Assembly (NCBI GenBank): GCA_029936885.1
Contig: JAPYRR010000014.1
Coordinates: 1 to 32,387, forward strand
Length of the DNA: 32,387 nt
Direction of reading: 5' to 3'
Source of the DNA: Fidelibacterota bacterium
Lineage (GTDB): Bacteria; Fidelibacterota; Marinisomatia; Marinisomatales; UBA1611
Shown: positions 1 through 9,229 of the stretch, one piece after another
How the letters are laid out: every line of letters starts with the position of its first letter
Position numbering within the stretch: position 1 is the stretch's first letter
Translations under genes and position numbers: made by a program
The notes under the pieces: generated by a model
The model's input: the letters and a program-made list of their open reading frames with translations, nothing else
Databases searched by the model: none
Told to the model about the DNA's origin: nothing

Positions 1-282
1 TATATTCAGTCTGCTGATTCATCGGGGCGAATTGAAAATAGTCCACTGGCTGGTTGGCATGAATTTTTAGCCTTACCTCCGAATACCTGTTTGGAATGGG
101 TTTTGGGGGACATGAACAATTCAGGTGAACTTGATGTTTTTGACATTCTTATTTTGGCAGATTATGTGAGTTCAGGAGAATTTCCCGGTGCGTGTCCACA
201 GTCAGTTTCAGATGTAAACGAAGATGGTAATTTGAATATTATGGATGTGATCATTTTAGTGAATTTGATCATGAATCCATGA
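1..282 (+). CDS. C-terminal fragment of a dockerin-type secreted protein (partial, 5' end outside window)
   Basis: Frame 1 is open from the first base to the TGA at 280-282, giving 93 visible residues; the ORF-track start at the TTG at 91 is only an internal codon. The last ~60 residues hold two EF-hand-like calcium loops, DMNNSGELDVFD and DVNEDGNLNIMD, each followed by a hydrophobic helix-like stretch (ILILADYV, VIILVNLI). That paired loop-helix pattern is the type I dockerin arrangement, normally a C-terminal module that docks a secreted enzyme or adhesin to a cohesin partner. The catalytic or adhesive part lies outside the window, so the overall function is unknown. Cohesin-like regions occur in two other proteins here (4255-6960 and 30117-31055). 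Confident on the dockerin-like fold, not on partner or role. Confidence 0.75.
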   Translation, partial: YIQSADSSGRIENSPLAGWHEFLALPPNTCLEWVLGDMNNSGELDVFDILILADYVSSGEFPGACPQSVSDVNEDGNLNIMDVIILVNLIMNP

Positions 283-287
283 TTTTT

Positions 288-303
288 TCAGTCAATTGGC
301 TGA
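288..303 (+). terminator. Weak candidate terminator hairpin after the dockerin gene
   Basis: TCAGTC-AATT-GGCTGA can form a 6-bp stem (one G-U pair) with a 4-nt loop, 5 nt after the stop codon. A run of Ts occurs only after about 7 further bases (acatgtatttttt), so termination is uncertain. Confidence 0.25.
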
Positions 304-338
304 ACATGTATTTTTTCTTTAATTTCTGACTCGCCCTA

Positions 339-355
339 TCTCTTTAGTAAAGAGA
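339..355 (+). promoter_or_regulatory. Perfect inverted repeat just upstream of the membrane-protein start
   Basis: TCTCTTT-AGT-AAAGAGA is a perfect 7-bp inverted repeat ending 5 nt before the ATG at 361. Its right arm holds the only purine-rich (AAAGAG) candidate ribosome-binding sequence, so the hairpin could mask initiation. It could equally be chance. Confidence 0.3.
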
Positions 356-360
356 AAACC

Positions 361-999
361 ATGTCAGAAAAAAAACCATTCATTTACGAACCCACAACTG
401 CGATCACGGATTATATCATATTTCTTTTGGGGGTTTTCTTCGGATGGTCAACTCTTGCAATACAAGATTCACAATTTCATCAGCTTTGGGGAGCATCTTT
501 TATCTCAATAGGTATAGGTGCATTTTTTGGTGGGACAAGTCACGGTTTTGGACCAAAAATGAAGGGAATTTATAGAAAGATCATTTGGCGATTCACCTTA
601 ATATTTATTGGTATTAGTGGACTTCTTATAGCCATGTCATCCTCTGTATTCTTTATGACAGAAAAAGGGGAAAATGCTCTATCTATAATAGCTGGTATTT
701 TACTCATCACATATTATTTAAAAATTCGAAAACAAGATAGTTTTCGATCAGCCGTTACATTTTATATGCCACTCCTCGGGGTATCATTGGTTGGATTTCC
801 GATGGCATTTTATTTTCAGGATATAACGGGTGCATTATCCATCACCATAGGATTAATCGTATGTATTGCCGGTTCATTGATACAAAAAATGAAAATATCT
901 ATTCATGAAAAGTTTAACCATAATGATCTTTTTCATGTGATCCAAATGTTGGGGATGTTTTTAATGTACCGAGGAGGACTTGAAATACCGCCGTTTTAA
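361..999 (+). CDS. Multi-pass inner-membrane protein, DUF6962/CREST-like
   Basis: The 212-residue protein has about seven hydrophobic segments (roughly residues 17-34, 43-58, 76-98, 104-121, 132-152, 156-175, 190-204) and no cleavable signal peptide. Polar residues at membrane edges look conserved in type: EPTTAITDY near the N-terminus, GGTSHGF (59-63) after the second segment and HNDLFHVIQ (187-195) before the last. This resembles uncharacterised bacterial membrane proteins (DUF6962-like, from memory) and loosely the CREST/alkaline ceramidase superfamily, where such Ser/Asp/His residues bind zinc for membrane amide hydrolysis. The assignment rests on motif resemblance only, and enzymatic activity is unproven. 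It lies alone between the dockerin gene and tig. The start is the first ATG, with weak AGAG upstream. Confidence 0.6.
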   Translation: MSEKKPFIYEPTTAITDYIIFLLGVFFGWSTLAIQDSQFHQLWGASFISIGIGAFFGGTSHGFGPKMKGIYRKIIWRFTLIFIGISGLLIAMSSSVFFMTEKGENALSIIAGILLITYYLKIRKQDSFRSAVTFYMPLLGVSLVGFPMAFYFQDITGALSITIGLIVCIAGSLIQKMKISIHEKFNHNDLFHVIQMLGMFLMYRGGLEIPPF

Positions 1000-1056
1000 A
1001 TATTTTATTAGGGTCAAACATAATTTTCATTTTCACTCATTCTTTTTTATCCCATA

Positions 1057-1071
1057 TCCGTCGAAGACGGA
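1057..1071. other. Small hairpin in the leader region of tig
   Basis: TCCGTC-GAA-GACGGA is a perfect 6-bp inverted repeat in the 145-bp gap before tig. It is not followed by a T-run on the plus strand, so it is unlikely to be a terminator there. It might be a regulatory hairpin for the tig operon. No CIRCE element or convincing -35/-10 pair was seen in this gap. Confidence 0.2.
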
Positions 1072-1144
1072 CAAGTCATCATCATAATCCTTATTCTATG
1101 TATTATTTCATTATAAATTCGCCAGCTATTTTTTAGGAGAAAAT

Positions 1145-2434
1145 GTGAAAATTGATGTAAATAAAGTCAATGATTATACCCGGGAACTATCAATTGATGT
1201 TCCATGGGACGAATTGGAGTCCGATTTCAATTCAACCATAAAAAAATTCAGTAAAAAGATAAAAATGCCTGGATTTCGCGCAGGAAAAATCCCGAGAGAT
1301 CGTTTAATGCAACAATTCCAATCCAGCATAGAAGCAGAATTTATGGAAGATAATTTCCAGAAATTTTATTTGAAAGGTGTCAAGCAGGAAGAATTAATTC
1401 CGGTAAACCAAGCTGAAATAAGCGATGTTCATTTTCATATGAATGAACATTTTTCATTTAAAGTATCCTTTGAAGTTGAACCGGAAGTGACCTTGCCAAA
1501 ATTGAAAAAGAGATCTTTAAAAGTTCAAAGAACAAAATACATTCATGATGAGCACGATATTGAAGATGCGATCACACAACTCAGAAAAGGTCATGCTACT
1601 ATTTCAACGATAGAAGACGGGGCACTTGAAGGGGATTATCTAATTTGCACTCTTCAAAAATTAGATGAATCCGGTTTACCTATCATTGGTAAAAAATATG
1701 AAAAACAATATCTCCGTGTCGGAAATGGATCTTTTACGGAAGACCAAAAAGATAAATTGATTGGACTAAAACCTGATGATTCAACTCGTTTAACATTGCC
1801 CGTAAATCAGGATGGTGAAAATGCAGAATACGAATTAACTGTCCAAAATATTGAAAGGGAAATCCTTCCAATGGTTGATGAAGAATTTTTGAAATTGATT
1901 AATCCAGAATTGGAATCTGTAGATGCTTTAACCGAAGATGTGAAAAAGAAAATTGAATCTAATTTTGAAGAACGATCTAAGAATGCATTTGAACGAGATC
2001 TTTCAGATGCATTGATAGAGTTAGCTAATCCGTCATTCGCACCATCCATGGTAGAAAATTATCTTACAAATATGGTTGAAGATGTGAAAAAACAAAATAA
2101 TGGCGAACCTATGGATGAAAGTAAAGTTAGGGAACATTATAAACCTTTAGCAGAACGAAACTTGAAATGGTATTCTCTCAGAAAGCTTATTATTGAGTCT
2201 GCTGAGATCAGCTCATCCAAAGAAGATGTGGATGTCGAAATTAAGTCCTTGATCCATCGTACGCCACAATCAGAGAAGGAAATTCAAAACTTTTATAAGA
2301 AACCGAGCAATAGGCAACGCATTGAAGACGATCTGGTTGAAAAGAAAATCTTGGAATATCTTGAACAATTTGCTAAAGTTAAAGAGGTAGAAGTACAAAC
2401 AAAGGACCTTCGCGGACAAGACCATGAACATTGA
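1145..2434 (+). CDS. tig: Trigger factor, ribosome-associated chaperone
   Basis: Trigger factor binds the ribosome exit tunnel and shields nascent chains in the cytoplasm. The 429-residue length is normal. The N-terminal ribosome-binding domain carries the signature GFRAGKIP at 43-50. A divergent FKBP-like region follows at about 150-235, and the rest is the charged helical C-terminal chaperone domain ([21 protein letters not shown] and onward). The start is GTG, supported by AGGAG at 1135-1139 with 5-nt spacing; the ATG two bases earlier is out of frame and runs straight into TGA. The gene overlaps clpP by 11 bp, the classical tig-clpP-clpX order, so co-transcription is expected. The tail is acidic and histidine-containing (GQDHEH). 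Confidence 0.95.
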   Translation: MKIDVNKVNDYTRELSIDVPWDELESDFNSTIKKFSKKIKMPGFRAGKIPRDRLMQQFQSSIEAEFMEDNFQKFYLKGVKQEELIPVNQAEISDVHFHMNEHFSFKVSFEVEPEVTLPKLKKRSLKVQRTKYIHDEHDIEDAITQLRKGHATISTIEDGALEGDYLICTLQKLDESGLPIIGKKYEKQYLRVGNGSFTEDQKDKLIGLKPDDSTRLTLPVNQDGENAEYELTVQNIEREILPMVDEEFLKLINPELESVDALTEDVKKKIESNFEERSKNAFERDLSDALIELANPSFAPSMVENYLTNMVEDVKKQNNGEPMDESKVREHYKPLAERNLKWYSLRKLIIESAEISSSKEDVDVEIKSLIHRTPQSEKEIQNFYKKPSNRQRIEDDLVEKKILEYLEQFAKVKEVEVQTKDLRGQDHEH

Positions 2435-3032
2435 TGAAAAGACCCTAAATCAACTGGTACCCATCGTAGTAGAACAGACAGGAAGATCGGAACGTGCCTT
2501 TGATATTTATTCCCGTCTCCTTAAAGAACGAATTGTTTTTTTAGGAACACCCATTGATGATTCTATTTCATCTTTGATTATTGCTCAGCTTCTTTTTCTA
2601 GAAGCTGAAGATTCAGACAAAGATATTTTTCTTTATATCAATTCTCCCGGCGGAATTATAACCTCCGGATTGGGAATCTACGATACCATGCAATATATCA
2701 AACCTGATGTATCCACGATCTGTCTTGGTCAGGCCGCAAGTATGGGTGCATTTTTATTAGCAGGGGGCGCAAAAGGGAAACGGACTGCACTGCCAAATTC
2801 AAGAATTATGATTCATCAGCCCATGGGAGGTGCGGAAGGTCAAGCAACTGATATAAAAATCCAGGCCGATGAAATTTTAAGGATGAAAAAACAATTAAAT
2901 TCTATTCTTGCGAAGAATACGGGTCAAAGTTTGAAAACGATCGAAGATGATACGGATCGGGATAATTATTTGACAGCCAAAGAAGCCAAAAAATATGGAT
3001 TGATCGACTCCATTTTGACCTCGCGTAAATGA
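2424..3032 (+). CDS. clpP: ATP-dependent Clp protease proteolytic subunit
   Basis: ClpP is the cytoplasmic tetradecameric serine protease that degrades substrates fed by ClpX or ClpA. The 202-residue protein carries the full catalytic triad by position and motif: Ser106 in GQAASMGAF, His131 in MIHQPMGG and Asp180 in DTDRDNYL, with the same spacing (25 and 74) as in characterised ClpPs. The oxyanion region SPGG is at 74-77. The start at 2424 lies within the end of tig (11-bp overlap) and its TGA overlaps the clpX ATG by 4 bp, so the three genes should be translationally coupled. The short N-terminal segment resembles a propeptide plus axial-loop region. Nothing looks degenerate. Confidence 0.96.
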   Translation: MNIDEKTLNQLVPIVVEQTGRSERAFDIYSRLLKERIVFLGTPIDDSISSLIIAQLLFLEAEDSDKDIFLYINSPGGIITSGLGIYDTMQYIKPDVSTICLGQAASMGAFLLAGGAKGKRTALPNSRIMIHQPMGGAEGQATDIKIQADEILRMKKQLNSILAKNTGQSLKTIEDDTDRDNYLTAKEAKKYGLIDSILTSRK

Positions 3033-4177
3033 GTAAGATTCGGCGAGGGAAAAGCCCTGAGATCAATCTCGAACCAGAAGTGAACCAACCCCAAAGCGGG
3101 TTTAAGGTTACGCTCCAAAAACCATCCAAAATAAAATCTAATCTTGATATTCATGTTGTTGGACAGGATGGTGCCAAAAAAGCCATCGCTGTGGCTGTTT
3201 ATAATCATTATAAACGAATTATACATCAAGCTTATGGATCAGATGTAGAGATTGATAAAAGTAATATTTTGCTGGTTGGATCTACCGGGACTGGAAAAAC
3301 ATTAATTGCTCAAACATTGGCCAGGTTTCTTTCAGTTCCATTTGCAATCGCAGATGCCACTACATTAACCGAAGCAGGTTATGTAGGAGAAGATGTAGAA
3401 AATATTTTAGTTCGCTTGCTTCAAATTTCTAATTACAATATTTCCGCAGCAGAAAAAGGAATCATTTATATTGACGAAATTGATAAAATTGGTCGTAAAA
3501 GCGCCAGTGCATCCATCACGAGAGATGTAAGTGGAGAAGGGGTTCAACAGGCTCTTTTGAAAATATTAGAAGGTACCATTGCTAATGTGCCACCCAAAGG
3601 AGGACGAAAACATCCAGAACAAAGTTTAATCCCCATCGACACAACTAATATATTATTTATTTGTGGTGGATCTTTTTCAGGATTGGAAGAAATCATTTCA
3701 AGGCGAATAGGGAAAGGTGAATTAGGTTTTGGCTCCAAGATAAATAATCAAAACACAGATATAAATTCTATCTTTTCAGACGTAAGACAAGAAGATTTGA
3801 TTGCCTATGGTATGATCCCGGAATTGGTGGGGAGACTCCCTGTAGTGAGTACATTGGATACATTAAATGAAGATGATTTGATGAAGGTATTGGTAGAACC
3901 AAAAAATTCATTAGTGAAACAGTACAAAAAACTCTTTATGCTGGAAGGGATTGAACTGGAATTCCGAGAAAGCGCATTGAAAGCCATTGTTCGATTTGCC
4001 TATGATAGAAAAGCTGGAGCTCGAGCTCTTCGATCCGTAATGGAAGAACACTTGTTGGATATCATGTATTACATCCCGGAAATGGAGGGAGTGGAACGGG
4101 TGATCATTACCAAGGATACTATTCTAAAAGGAAAAGATCCGCTTTACAACCAGAGCCGAAAACGAAAGTCGGCTTAA
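3029..4177 (+). CDS. clpX: ClpX unfoldase lacking the N-terminal zinc-binding domain
   Basis: This is the AAA+ unfoldase that threads tagged proteins into ClpP. Visible motifs: Walker A GSTGTGKT (84-91), pore loop GYVG (117-120), Walker B IIYIDE (145-150), RKH loop (193-195), ClpP-docking loop LGF (232-234, in place of the commoner IGF), arginine finger in GRLPV (R269) and sensor-2 GAR (330-332). At 382 residues it is about 40 short of typical ClpX. The whole loss is N-terminal: no CxxC pair or zinc finger precedes the AAA+ core, only a polar linker of ~35 residues. The ATG overlaps the clpP stop (ATGA), so no upstream in-frame coding room exists for the missing domain. The core looks active; adaptor and substrate recruitment must differ. 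Confidence 0.93.
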   Translation: MSKIRRGKSPEINLEPEVNQPQSGFKVTLQKPSKIKSNLDIHVVGQDGAKKAIAVAVYNHYKRIIHQAYGSDVEIDKSNILLVGSTGTGKTLIAQTLARFLSVPFAIADATTLTEAGYVGEDVENILVRLLQISNYNISAAEKGIIYIDEIDKIGRKSASASITRDVSGEGVQQALLKILEGTIANVPPKGGRKHPEQSLIPIDTTNILFICGGSFSGLEEIISRRIGKGELGFGSKINNQNTDINSIFSDVRQEDLIAYGMIPELVGRLPVVSTLDTLNEDDLMKVLVEPKNSLVKQYKKLFMLEGIELEFRESALKAIVRFAYDRKAGARALRSVMEEHLLDIMYYIPEMEGVERVIITKDTILKGKDPLYNQSRKRKSA

Positions 4178-4254
4178 AGGGTTGGTTATTCGTAAGTAGT
4201 AACAGGTGGATTGGTTTTACTCTAATCACCAGTTCCATCTAACCGCTCACCACA

Positions 4255-6960
4255 TTACTTTAAAAATGTGATCTTTTGGATCTCCAGATACTTGCCCGAT
4301 CTCAATTCTACAAAATAAAGTCCTGATGGGATGTTGGCAGGTTTCCATTGGACCTGGTGATAGCCTGGATCCATGTTTTCATTGATCAAAGTTTCAACCA
4401 ACCGACCCGTTAAATCAAATATTTTAAGGGTTACATTCCCAACCGTCTTTACACTAAAATGAATTTTTGTTGCAGGATTGAATGGATTTGGATAGACCTG
4501 GTTCAATGAAAATTCCAATGGCAGCGTTTTATTATTTTCGATGGAAAGAACATCATCAATTACAACGAATCCATTCCCATTCTGATAGGGTACATTGTTA
4601 TTTCCCCAAAGATCCAACATGATAATAACATTCGTAGAAATGTCTATTACATCATTGAGCTGTGCATCTTCGCTTACTGCACAATTGATACGAAATAAAT
4701 TATGAGATCCCGGTTCAATGGGAGTCTCCCAATCAGAAAATCCGACGGTTAATCCATTGCTATTAGGATTCCCTTCAACTGTCCAAGCAAACTCCGGATA
4801 AATGGACTCTAACATGGGTGACCAAGCACCATTTTCGTTCCAATCCGTAAAAGGTTCACCTTCATCATAGACCCCATTATTATTCAAATCTTCGAAGGGT
4901 TCGTCACTTGGTGATAGGTGAGAAGGAACATGAATGAGTTGGATGACAGATAATGGAATTGGCACATAATTAAAAATTGATACAACATACGAACCGCCTC
5001 CACCCATTGTACCTGATCCAGTTTGAATAAATAATAATTGATCAAGTGATTCAATTGTATAATTAGCTTCATCCGTCATGGTAATACCCACTTCTTGATT
5101 CTCGGTTGTAAATCCTATACACCCATCAAATGAAACATTGACGTCAACATTAACCCCGGTATTATTAAACAAGGTAAGATTTAAAATCGCTCCGGTGCCT
5201 GAAACAATAGTAGGGTTAACAAGTGTGATAAAATTGTCTTCAATGATAACGGAATCAACTGTAGTTCGTTCTGTGGGTTGGACGTCAACAATATCAACGA
5301 TATAGGGAGAAAAGTCTAATTCAAATTCAAATTCACCCAAGGCCATTTCATTATCCAATCCAATTGAAATTGAACCCGTGTTATTGGCATAGCCCGATCC
5401 ATCAGAAATAGAGGCAGTTGCAAGGATGATCTCATTATACTCCACATCAAAAGTCATCGTTTCACCCGGATCCGAAATATTATCAATTCGAGTCATAGAT
5501 GGAACGCCATAAAGACTATGTGTGTTTGGTATGGTTGCATGGCTGAATTCCCGGTTATCTGTAACTCCTGGGAAAACGTCTCCACCATTACTAGGACCAC
5601 CATTTTCTAACGCAAACAGGCCATCTGCCTGCTCCAGTCCGATTCCATAATAAGGTTCATTATTATTGGGACCCCACCCTTGGGCTATATTATCGTTAAT
5701 GTGCCAGATCGCCAAACCGGGCGTAGGCATTAAGGTATCGGAACCAACTTTTTGGCGGTTTTCGATCAACCAATATTCTTCCGGAATTTGCGGATGGTTA
5801 ACGCGAATTATATCATTATTGGAATAAGATTGTTGAATGGAAACATTATTAAGATCGTCTTCAAGTTCAACAATATCTACCCATCCTAATTCATTTTTAC
5901 ACCAGCCTACCATTGTGGATGGATACCAGGGTGAATTTCCACTGGTTCCCCATGAGCCACTGCCCATCAATGCCAGTTTACCGGCGCCCGTAGATGAATA
6001 ATCTGTATCATAAAGATCTGGGAGACCTAAAGCATGTCCAAATTCATGGGCTAATACTCCAATGGCTACAATTTGGCCACTTTGTATTTCTGGATTCATC
6101 GTATAACTGCTAATGATGACACCGTCATATTGAACAGCTAAATTGCCAAGACTCCATTTATGAGACCAAATATTTGATTGGTTTCCCTGTTCAGCCCCTT
6201 CACCCTGATGCAAAAGATTGAGTGCATCCACATATCCGTCACCATCATTATCATATATTGACCAGTCAAAACCTGAAGCTTCCAAAGAATCCACCATGGC
6301 TCTTACCAGGGCTCTTACATGATTATATCCATTTGGATCGCTATAGGCATAATAATCATGTTCATGGGGTGCCGTAATCCAATTGGTTACATCAGATACG
6401 GGTAGAAATTGACTATAGGATATTTCCTGATAAAAATCTCTGAAACTCCCGGTATTCTCGTAATTCAAGTGTGTATATCCTTGTTGATTCATTATCATAT
6501 CAAAATCGATGGAATCATAGATTGCAGGTGCATCCGGAAATTCAACGAGAATCAATGGAACATAAAATGTATCTGCCCTAACTGCATGGATATTGGGAAT
6601 AGGAGAATGATCCGGTAAAACTCTCGCATCAGGGCGGATCCCTTTTTGAATATTAGAAATAGTCCCATTGGGCTCAGGATCAATACCGACTTTCAAATTT
6701 GAAGGAATGAGTTGAAAACCATCATTTCCCGAGGCGTAAACCCACCAGTTTTCTGAATTTTTTACGATGGTCCATCCATTAAATTCATGCCAACCTTGAA
6801 GATGGTTTCCACGGTTCAATATTTCAAATTCATAACCGTTGGGTTGTAGTGCTTTAAATGGAGTTGGACTGGCAATGTCAGCAACTCCAAAAGAAATGAA
6901 AAAATTGAGTAAGAAAATTATATGTTTCGTTCTATTCATAATGGTTAGTTTAGGGTTCAT
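4255..6960 (-). CDS. Secreted M6-family-like zinc metalloprotease with cohesin-like region and T9SS sorting domain
   Basis: The 901-residue product is probably a surface or secreted protease. A hydrophobic signal (HIIFLLNFFISFGVADI) lies near the N-terminus; an initiation at Met8 (6939) would give a tidier signal peptide than the annotated first ATG, and neither has a clear Shine-Dalgarno. The zincin motif HEFGHALGLPD at 305-315 (HExxHxxGxxD) and surrounding sequence fit immune-inhibitor-A/M6 proteases. Residues about 540-640 resemble a cohesin-like beta sandwich. Near 690-720 there is an acidic calcium-loop repeat (DLNNNGVYDEGEPFTD). The last ~90 residues are a type-A T9SS sorting domain (VYPNPFNPATKI, then IFDLTGRLVETL and a basic end KITFLK). 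It is convergent with clpX and divergent from the 7037 operon. Confidence 0.9.
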   Translation of the reverse strand: MNPKLTIMNRTKHIIFLLNFFISFGVADIASPTPFKALQPNGYEFEILNRGNHLQGWHEFNGWTIVKNSENWWVYASGNDGFQLIPSNLKVGIDPEPNGTISNIQKGIRPDARVLPDHSPIPNIHAVRADTFYVPLILVEFPDAPAIYDSIDFDMIMNQQGYTHLNYENTGSFRDFYQEISYSQFLPVSDVTNWITAPHEHDYYAYSDPNGYNHVRALVRAMVDSLEASGFDWSIYDNDGDGYVDALNLLHQGEGAEQGNQSNIWSHKWSLGNLAVQYDGVIISSYTMNPEIQSGQIVAIGVLAHEFGHALGLPDLYDTDYSSTGAGKLALMGSGSWGTSGNSPWYPSTMVGWCKNELGWVDIVELEDDLNNVSIQQSYSNNDIIRVNHPQIPEEYWLIENRQKVGSDTLMPTPGLAIWHINDNIAQGWGPNNNEPYYGIGLEQADGLFALENGGPSNGGDVFPGVTDNREFSHATIPNTHSLYGVPSMTRIDNISDPGETMTFDVEYNEIILATASISDGSGYANNTGSISIGLDNEMALGEFEFELDFSPYIVDIVDVQPTERTTVDSVIIEDNFITLVNPTIVSGTGAILNLTLFNNTGVNVDVNVSFDGCIGFTTENQEVGITMTDEANYTIESLDQLLFIQTGSGTMGGGGSYVVSIFNYVPIPLSVIQLIHVPSHLSPSDEPFEDLNNNGVYDEGEPFTDWNENGAWSPMLESIYPEFAWTVEGNPNSNGLTVGFSDWETPIEPGSHNLFRINCAVSEDAQLNDVIDISTNVIIMLDLWGNNNVPYQNGNGFVVIDDVLSIENNKTLPLEFSLNQVYPNPFNPATKIHFSVKTVGNVTLKIFDLTGRLVETLINENMDPGYHQVQWKPANIPSGLYFVELRSGKYLEIQKITFLK

Positions 6961-6983
6961 AAAAAAATAACGAATTATCGGTA

Positions 6984-7014
6984 TTGTGTACTTAAATTAA
7001 TTCCTTCATATTTG
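6984..7014 (+). promoter_or_regulatory. Candidate Bacteroidetes-type promoter for the envelope operon
   Basis: TTG at 6984-6986, 20 nt, then CATATTTG at 7007-7014 is a near match (one mismatch) to the TTG / TAnnTTTG sigma-A promoter of Bacteroidetes. Predicted start is about 7018-7021, roughly 17 nt before the ATG at 7037. A perfect palindrome TTTGTACAAA (7011-7020) overlaps the -7 element. The same 76-bp gap must hold the minus-strand promoter for the metalloprotease, which I could not place. Confidence 0.35.
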
Positions 7015-7036
7015 TACAAAGTCCAACACTAAATCT

Positions 7037-9229
7037 ATGAAATACAAAATTCTTTTTTTACTACTGATTGGGATATCTTTACATTTTCCTGGGTGCGAAA
7101 AACCTCCGGAAGACTCAGCGGTGGAAACGATTGAATTTGAAAATACGTTGGGCACATCCTTATCTGGTGATCAAGGATCCATTGATGACTATTTTTATAA
7201 CTTCGGTGAATCTCCGGATATTCAAGCAGAATTCTTTCGATATAATCCCAATTTGATGAAAAATTATGACTCCTATAGTGCCTACTATGGTCTATTTGGA
7301 GAAGATCCACCCACCATGGATTATAGAACTTTCCCCCAACACTTGGTTGCCATGACACCTGCAGATGAAGCTGAGTTTACCGAAAGACATTATATTGATT
7401 CCTTATCTGTGCAGGATTCTATCGTCTTCGATTCTGTAGAAATCAACTCTTCGAAATTCAAAAACCTTGAAGCATTAGAATGGAATTTGGAAGCTGAACC
7501 CTCACTCCAGAGATATAAACTGGTTAATTCAGACTGGGTTTCTGCAGATACCCTTCTTTTTTTTTCCGATACATTTAATGTAAATGCATATTGGGCTGTC
7601 ATTGATACACCCTTTATTGATGAAGGTCTCATGTTTGTGGATTCATCAGAATGGAATGATACAAATTATGTCTTTTTAGCAGATGATCGGATTCGGTTTC
7701 TAACCACTTTTGAATTCACAAAGAAACAATTAAGCTCAGATTCGCTTGTTTTTAGAATCAATACAGATTGTAATGATAATGGTCAATGGGATGGTGCAGA
7801 ATCGCCCATCGAAGATTATAATGGTGACGGTGTATATGAATTATTATATGAATATGATGACCAAAATAATAATGGTGTCTATGATGCTGGCGATGCTATC
7901 ATTCAAGATTATAACGGAGATGGCACTATTTCTGTCGCATATGAATTTGTCGATGCAGGTAATAATGTATGGGATCCAGAGGAACCTTATTATGATGCGG
8001 ATGATAATGGCCAATATGATTTGAATGATCCGTATCAAGATCGGAATTGTAATGAAAAATGGGATGGGGCAGAAGAGTATGCAGACGCTGATGGAAGCGG
8101 GTCCTACACAGAGGGTGAAGAATTTACAGATAGAGGGAATGATATTTTTGACAGTGATGAAGAATTCACATTGAATTATGTGAGTGGAGATACGATCAAA
8201 AGTCTATATATAATTGGTGAAAAACCAGATAACCTGATTGTTGATTGGATTGATTCTGATAATCCGGAAGTCATGCTTGAAGTTGGATTAGGGGATGATA
8301 TCACAGACCGGTGGGGTACCGCTTATACTGATTTAATTGAAGAAGTTGACTTTACAGACCTAAAACAACAATATGTAGATGATATCGATTCTTTGGTTAC
8401 TTTGTATACTCGGGAAAAAGTAGGACATATTTCAGGATCAAATCTTTCTCCTGATGATTATCATATCACAAAATCAGAATGGACACGCACGAGTGGTGGT
8501 GAAATAGAAAGATTTTATAATTATCATATTTTTCACGAGCCAAAACATTTAAATCAAGTTGTATATCCAGCCTATTTTCTTCCGGTTGGGTTTTATTTCA
8601 ATCCAAATGATATCCAGGATGGTTTTTGGCATAAATCACAATTAGAAAGTGAAGTTCTATATTTTACGTCTGATGGATTACTTAGAGATGGAGAGCGGGT
8701 CGATACAGCTTATTATGATACAACAGCCATTGCTGTTTATTTTATTGAAAAATCTTTTACCGTTGAATCATCCTCAGTTACTGTTCCGGCTGGATATAGA
8801 TCAAGTGATAGTGAATCAGCCGTAGATACAACTTTTGCAGATTGTTTTAAAGTCACCAATAAAACAACCATGACTATGGTGGGAAGTGGTGTTGATTATG
8901 GACAAAAAACTGAATCTTGGCTCGCTAAGGGTTCAGGGCTTGTTAAAAGCGAAATTCATATTAGATGGACAGAGCATCCCTATGACCCGGATAATACATC
9001 GAATGGTCCACCCGATGAAAATAATGAAGCTTGGGTCGGGCTAAATCGTATTGAATTAAAATCTCTTGAAATGACCGATAATGGGAATGTTTTTAGGATA
9101 TTAACACAACCCGTTCAAATAATTGAACTAAAAGATATTGGGAATAATGCAGAATTTAATTTTGATCCATTTCGTGTTAGTACCCAAACAGGTATTCAAA
9201 CCATTGACCTTCGGGAGATGAGTGAATGA
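7037..9229 (+). CDS. Putative outer-membrane lipoprotein with acidic calcium-loop repeats, first gene of the envelope operon
   Basis: This 730-residue protein is not assignable to a named family. A hydrophobic signal ends in FPGC with Cys20, a plausible though non-canonical lipobox, so a lipid-anchored periplasmic or surface protein is likely. Residues about 243-372 hold some nine acidic loops of the form DxNxNGxxDxGE and DYNGDG, like dockerin or thrombospondin type 3 calcium loops. The C-terminal half (about 430-730) is beta-rich with no recognised motif. The end overlaps the receptor start by 4 bp (ATGA), implying translational coupling. A lipoprotein next to a TonB receptor recalls SusD-SusC, but order and sequence do not look SusD-like. 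There is no clear Shine-Dalgarno before ATG 7037. Confidence 0.65.
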   Translation: MKYKILFLLLIGISLHFPGCEKPPEDSAVETIEFENTLGTSLSGDQGSIDDYFYNFGESPDIQAEFFRYNPNLMKNYDSYSAYYGLFGEDPPTMDYRTFPQHLVAMTPADEAEFTERHYIDSLSVQDSIVFDSVEINSSKFKNLEALEWNLEAEPSLQRYKLVNSDWVSADTLLFFSDTFNVNAYWAVIDTPFIDEGLMFVDSSEWNDTNYVFLADDRIRFLTTFEFTKKQLSSDSLVFRINTDCNDNGQWDGAESPIEDYNGDGVYELLYEYDDQNNNGVYDAGDAIIQDYNGDGTISVAYEFVDAGNNVWDPEEPYYDADDNGQYDLNDPYQDRNCNEKWDGAEEYADADGSGSYTEGEEFTDRGNDIFDSDEEFTLNYVSGDTIKSLYIIGEKPDNLIVDWIDSDNPEVMLEVGLGDDITDRWGTAYTDLIEEVDFTDLKQQYVDDIDSLVTLYTREKVGHISGSNLSPDDYHITKSEWTRTSGGEIERFYNYHIFHEPKHLNQVVYPAYFLPVGFYFNPNDIQDGFWHKSQLESEVLYFTSDGLLRDGERVDTAYYDTTAIAVYFIEKSFTVESSSVTVPAGYRSSDSESAVDTTFADCFKVTNKTTMTMVGSGVDYGQKTESWLAKGSGLVKSEIHIRWTEHPYDPDNTSNGPPDENNEAWVGLNRIELKSLEMTDNGNVFRILTQPVQIIELKDIGNNAEFNFDPFRVSTQTGIQTIDLREMSE

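Noticed and set aside
91-282. Complete 63-aa protein starting at TTG 91
   Set aside because: The frame is open to base 1 and the dockerin-like region is clearly the tail of a longer protein.
4178-4254. Bidirectional terminator between clpX and the convergent protease gene
   Set aside because: GGTGGATT ... AATCACC pairs only with a bulge and has no T-run on either strand.
7035-7358. Minus-strand 107-aa ORF under the lipoprotein gene
   Set aside because: It is antisense to the signal peptide and N-terminus of a supported CDS, with no family-like features; the other antisense ORFs in the track are shadows in the same way.
7746-8038. Overlapping low-complexity ORFs rich in Met and Ile on both strands
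   Set aside because: They are alternative-frame readings of the GAT/AAT-rich calcium-loop repeats in the lipoprotein gene.
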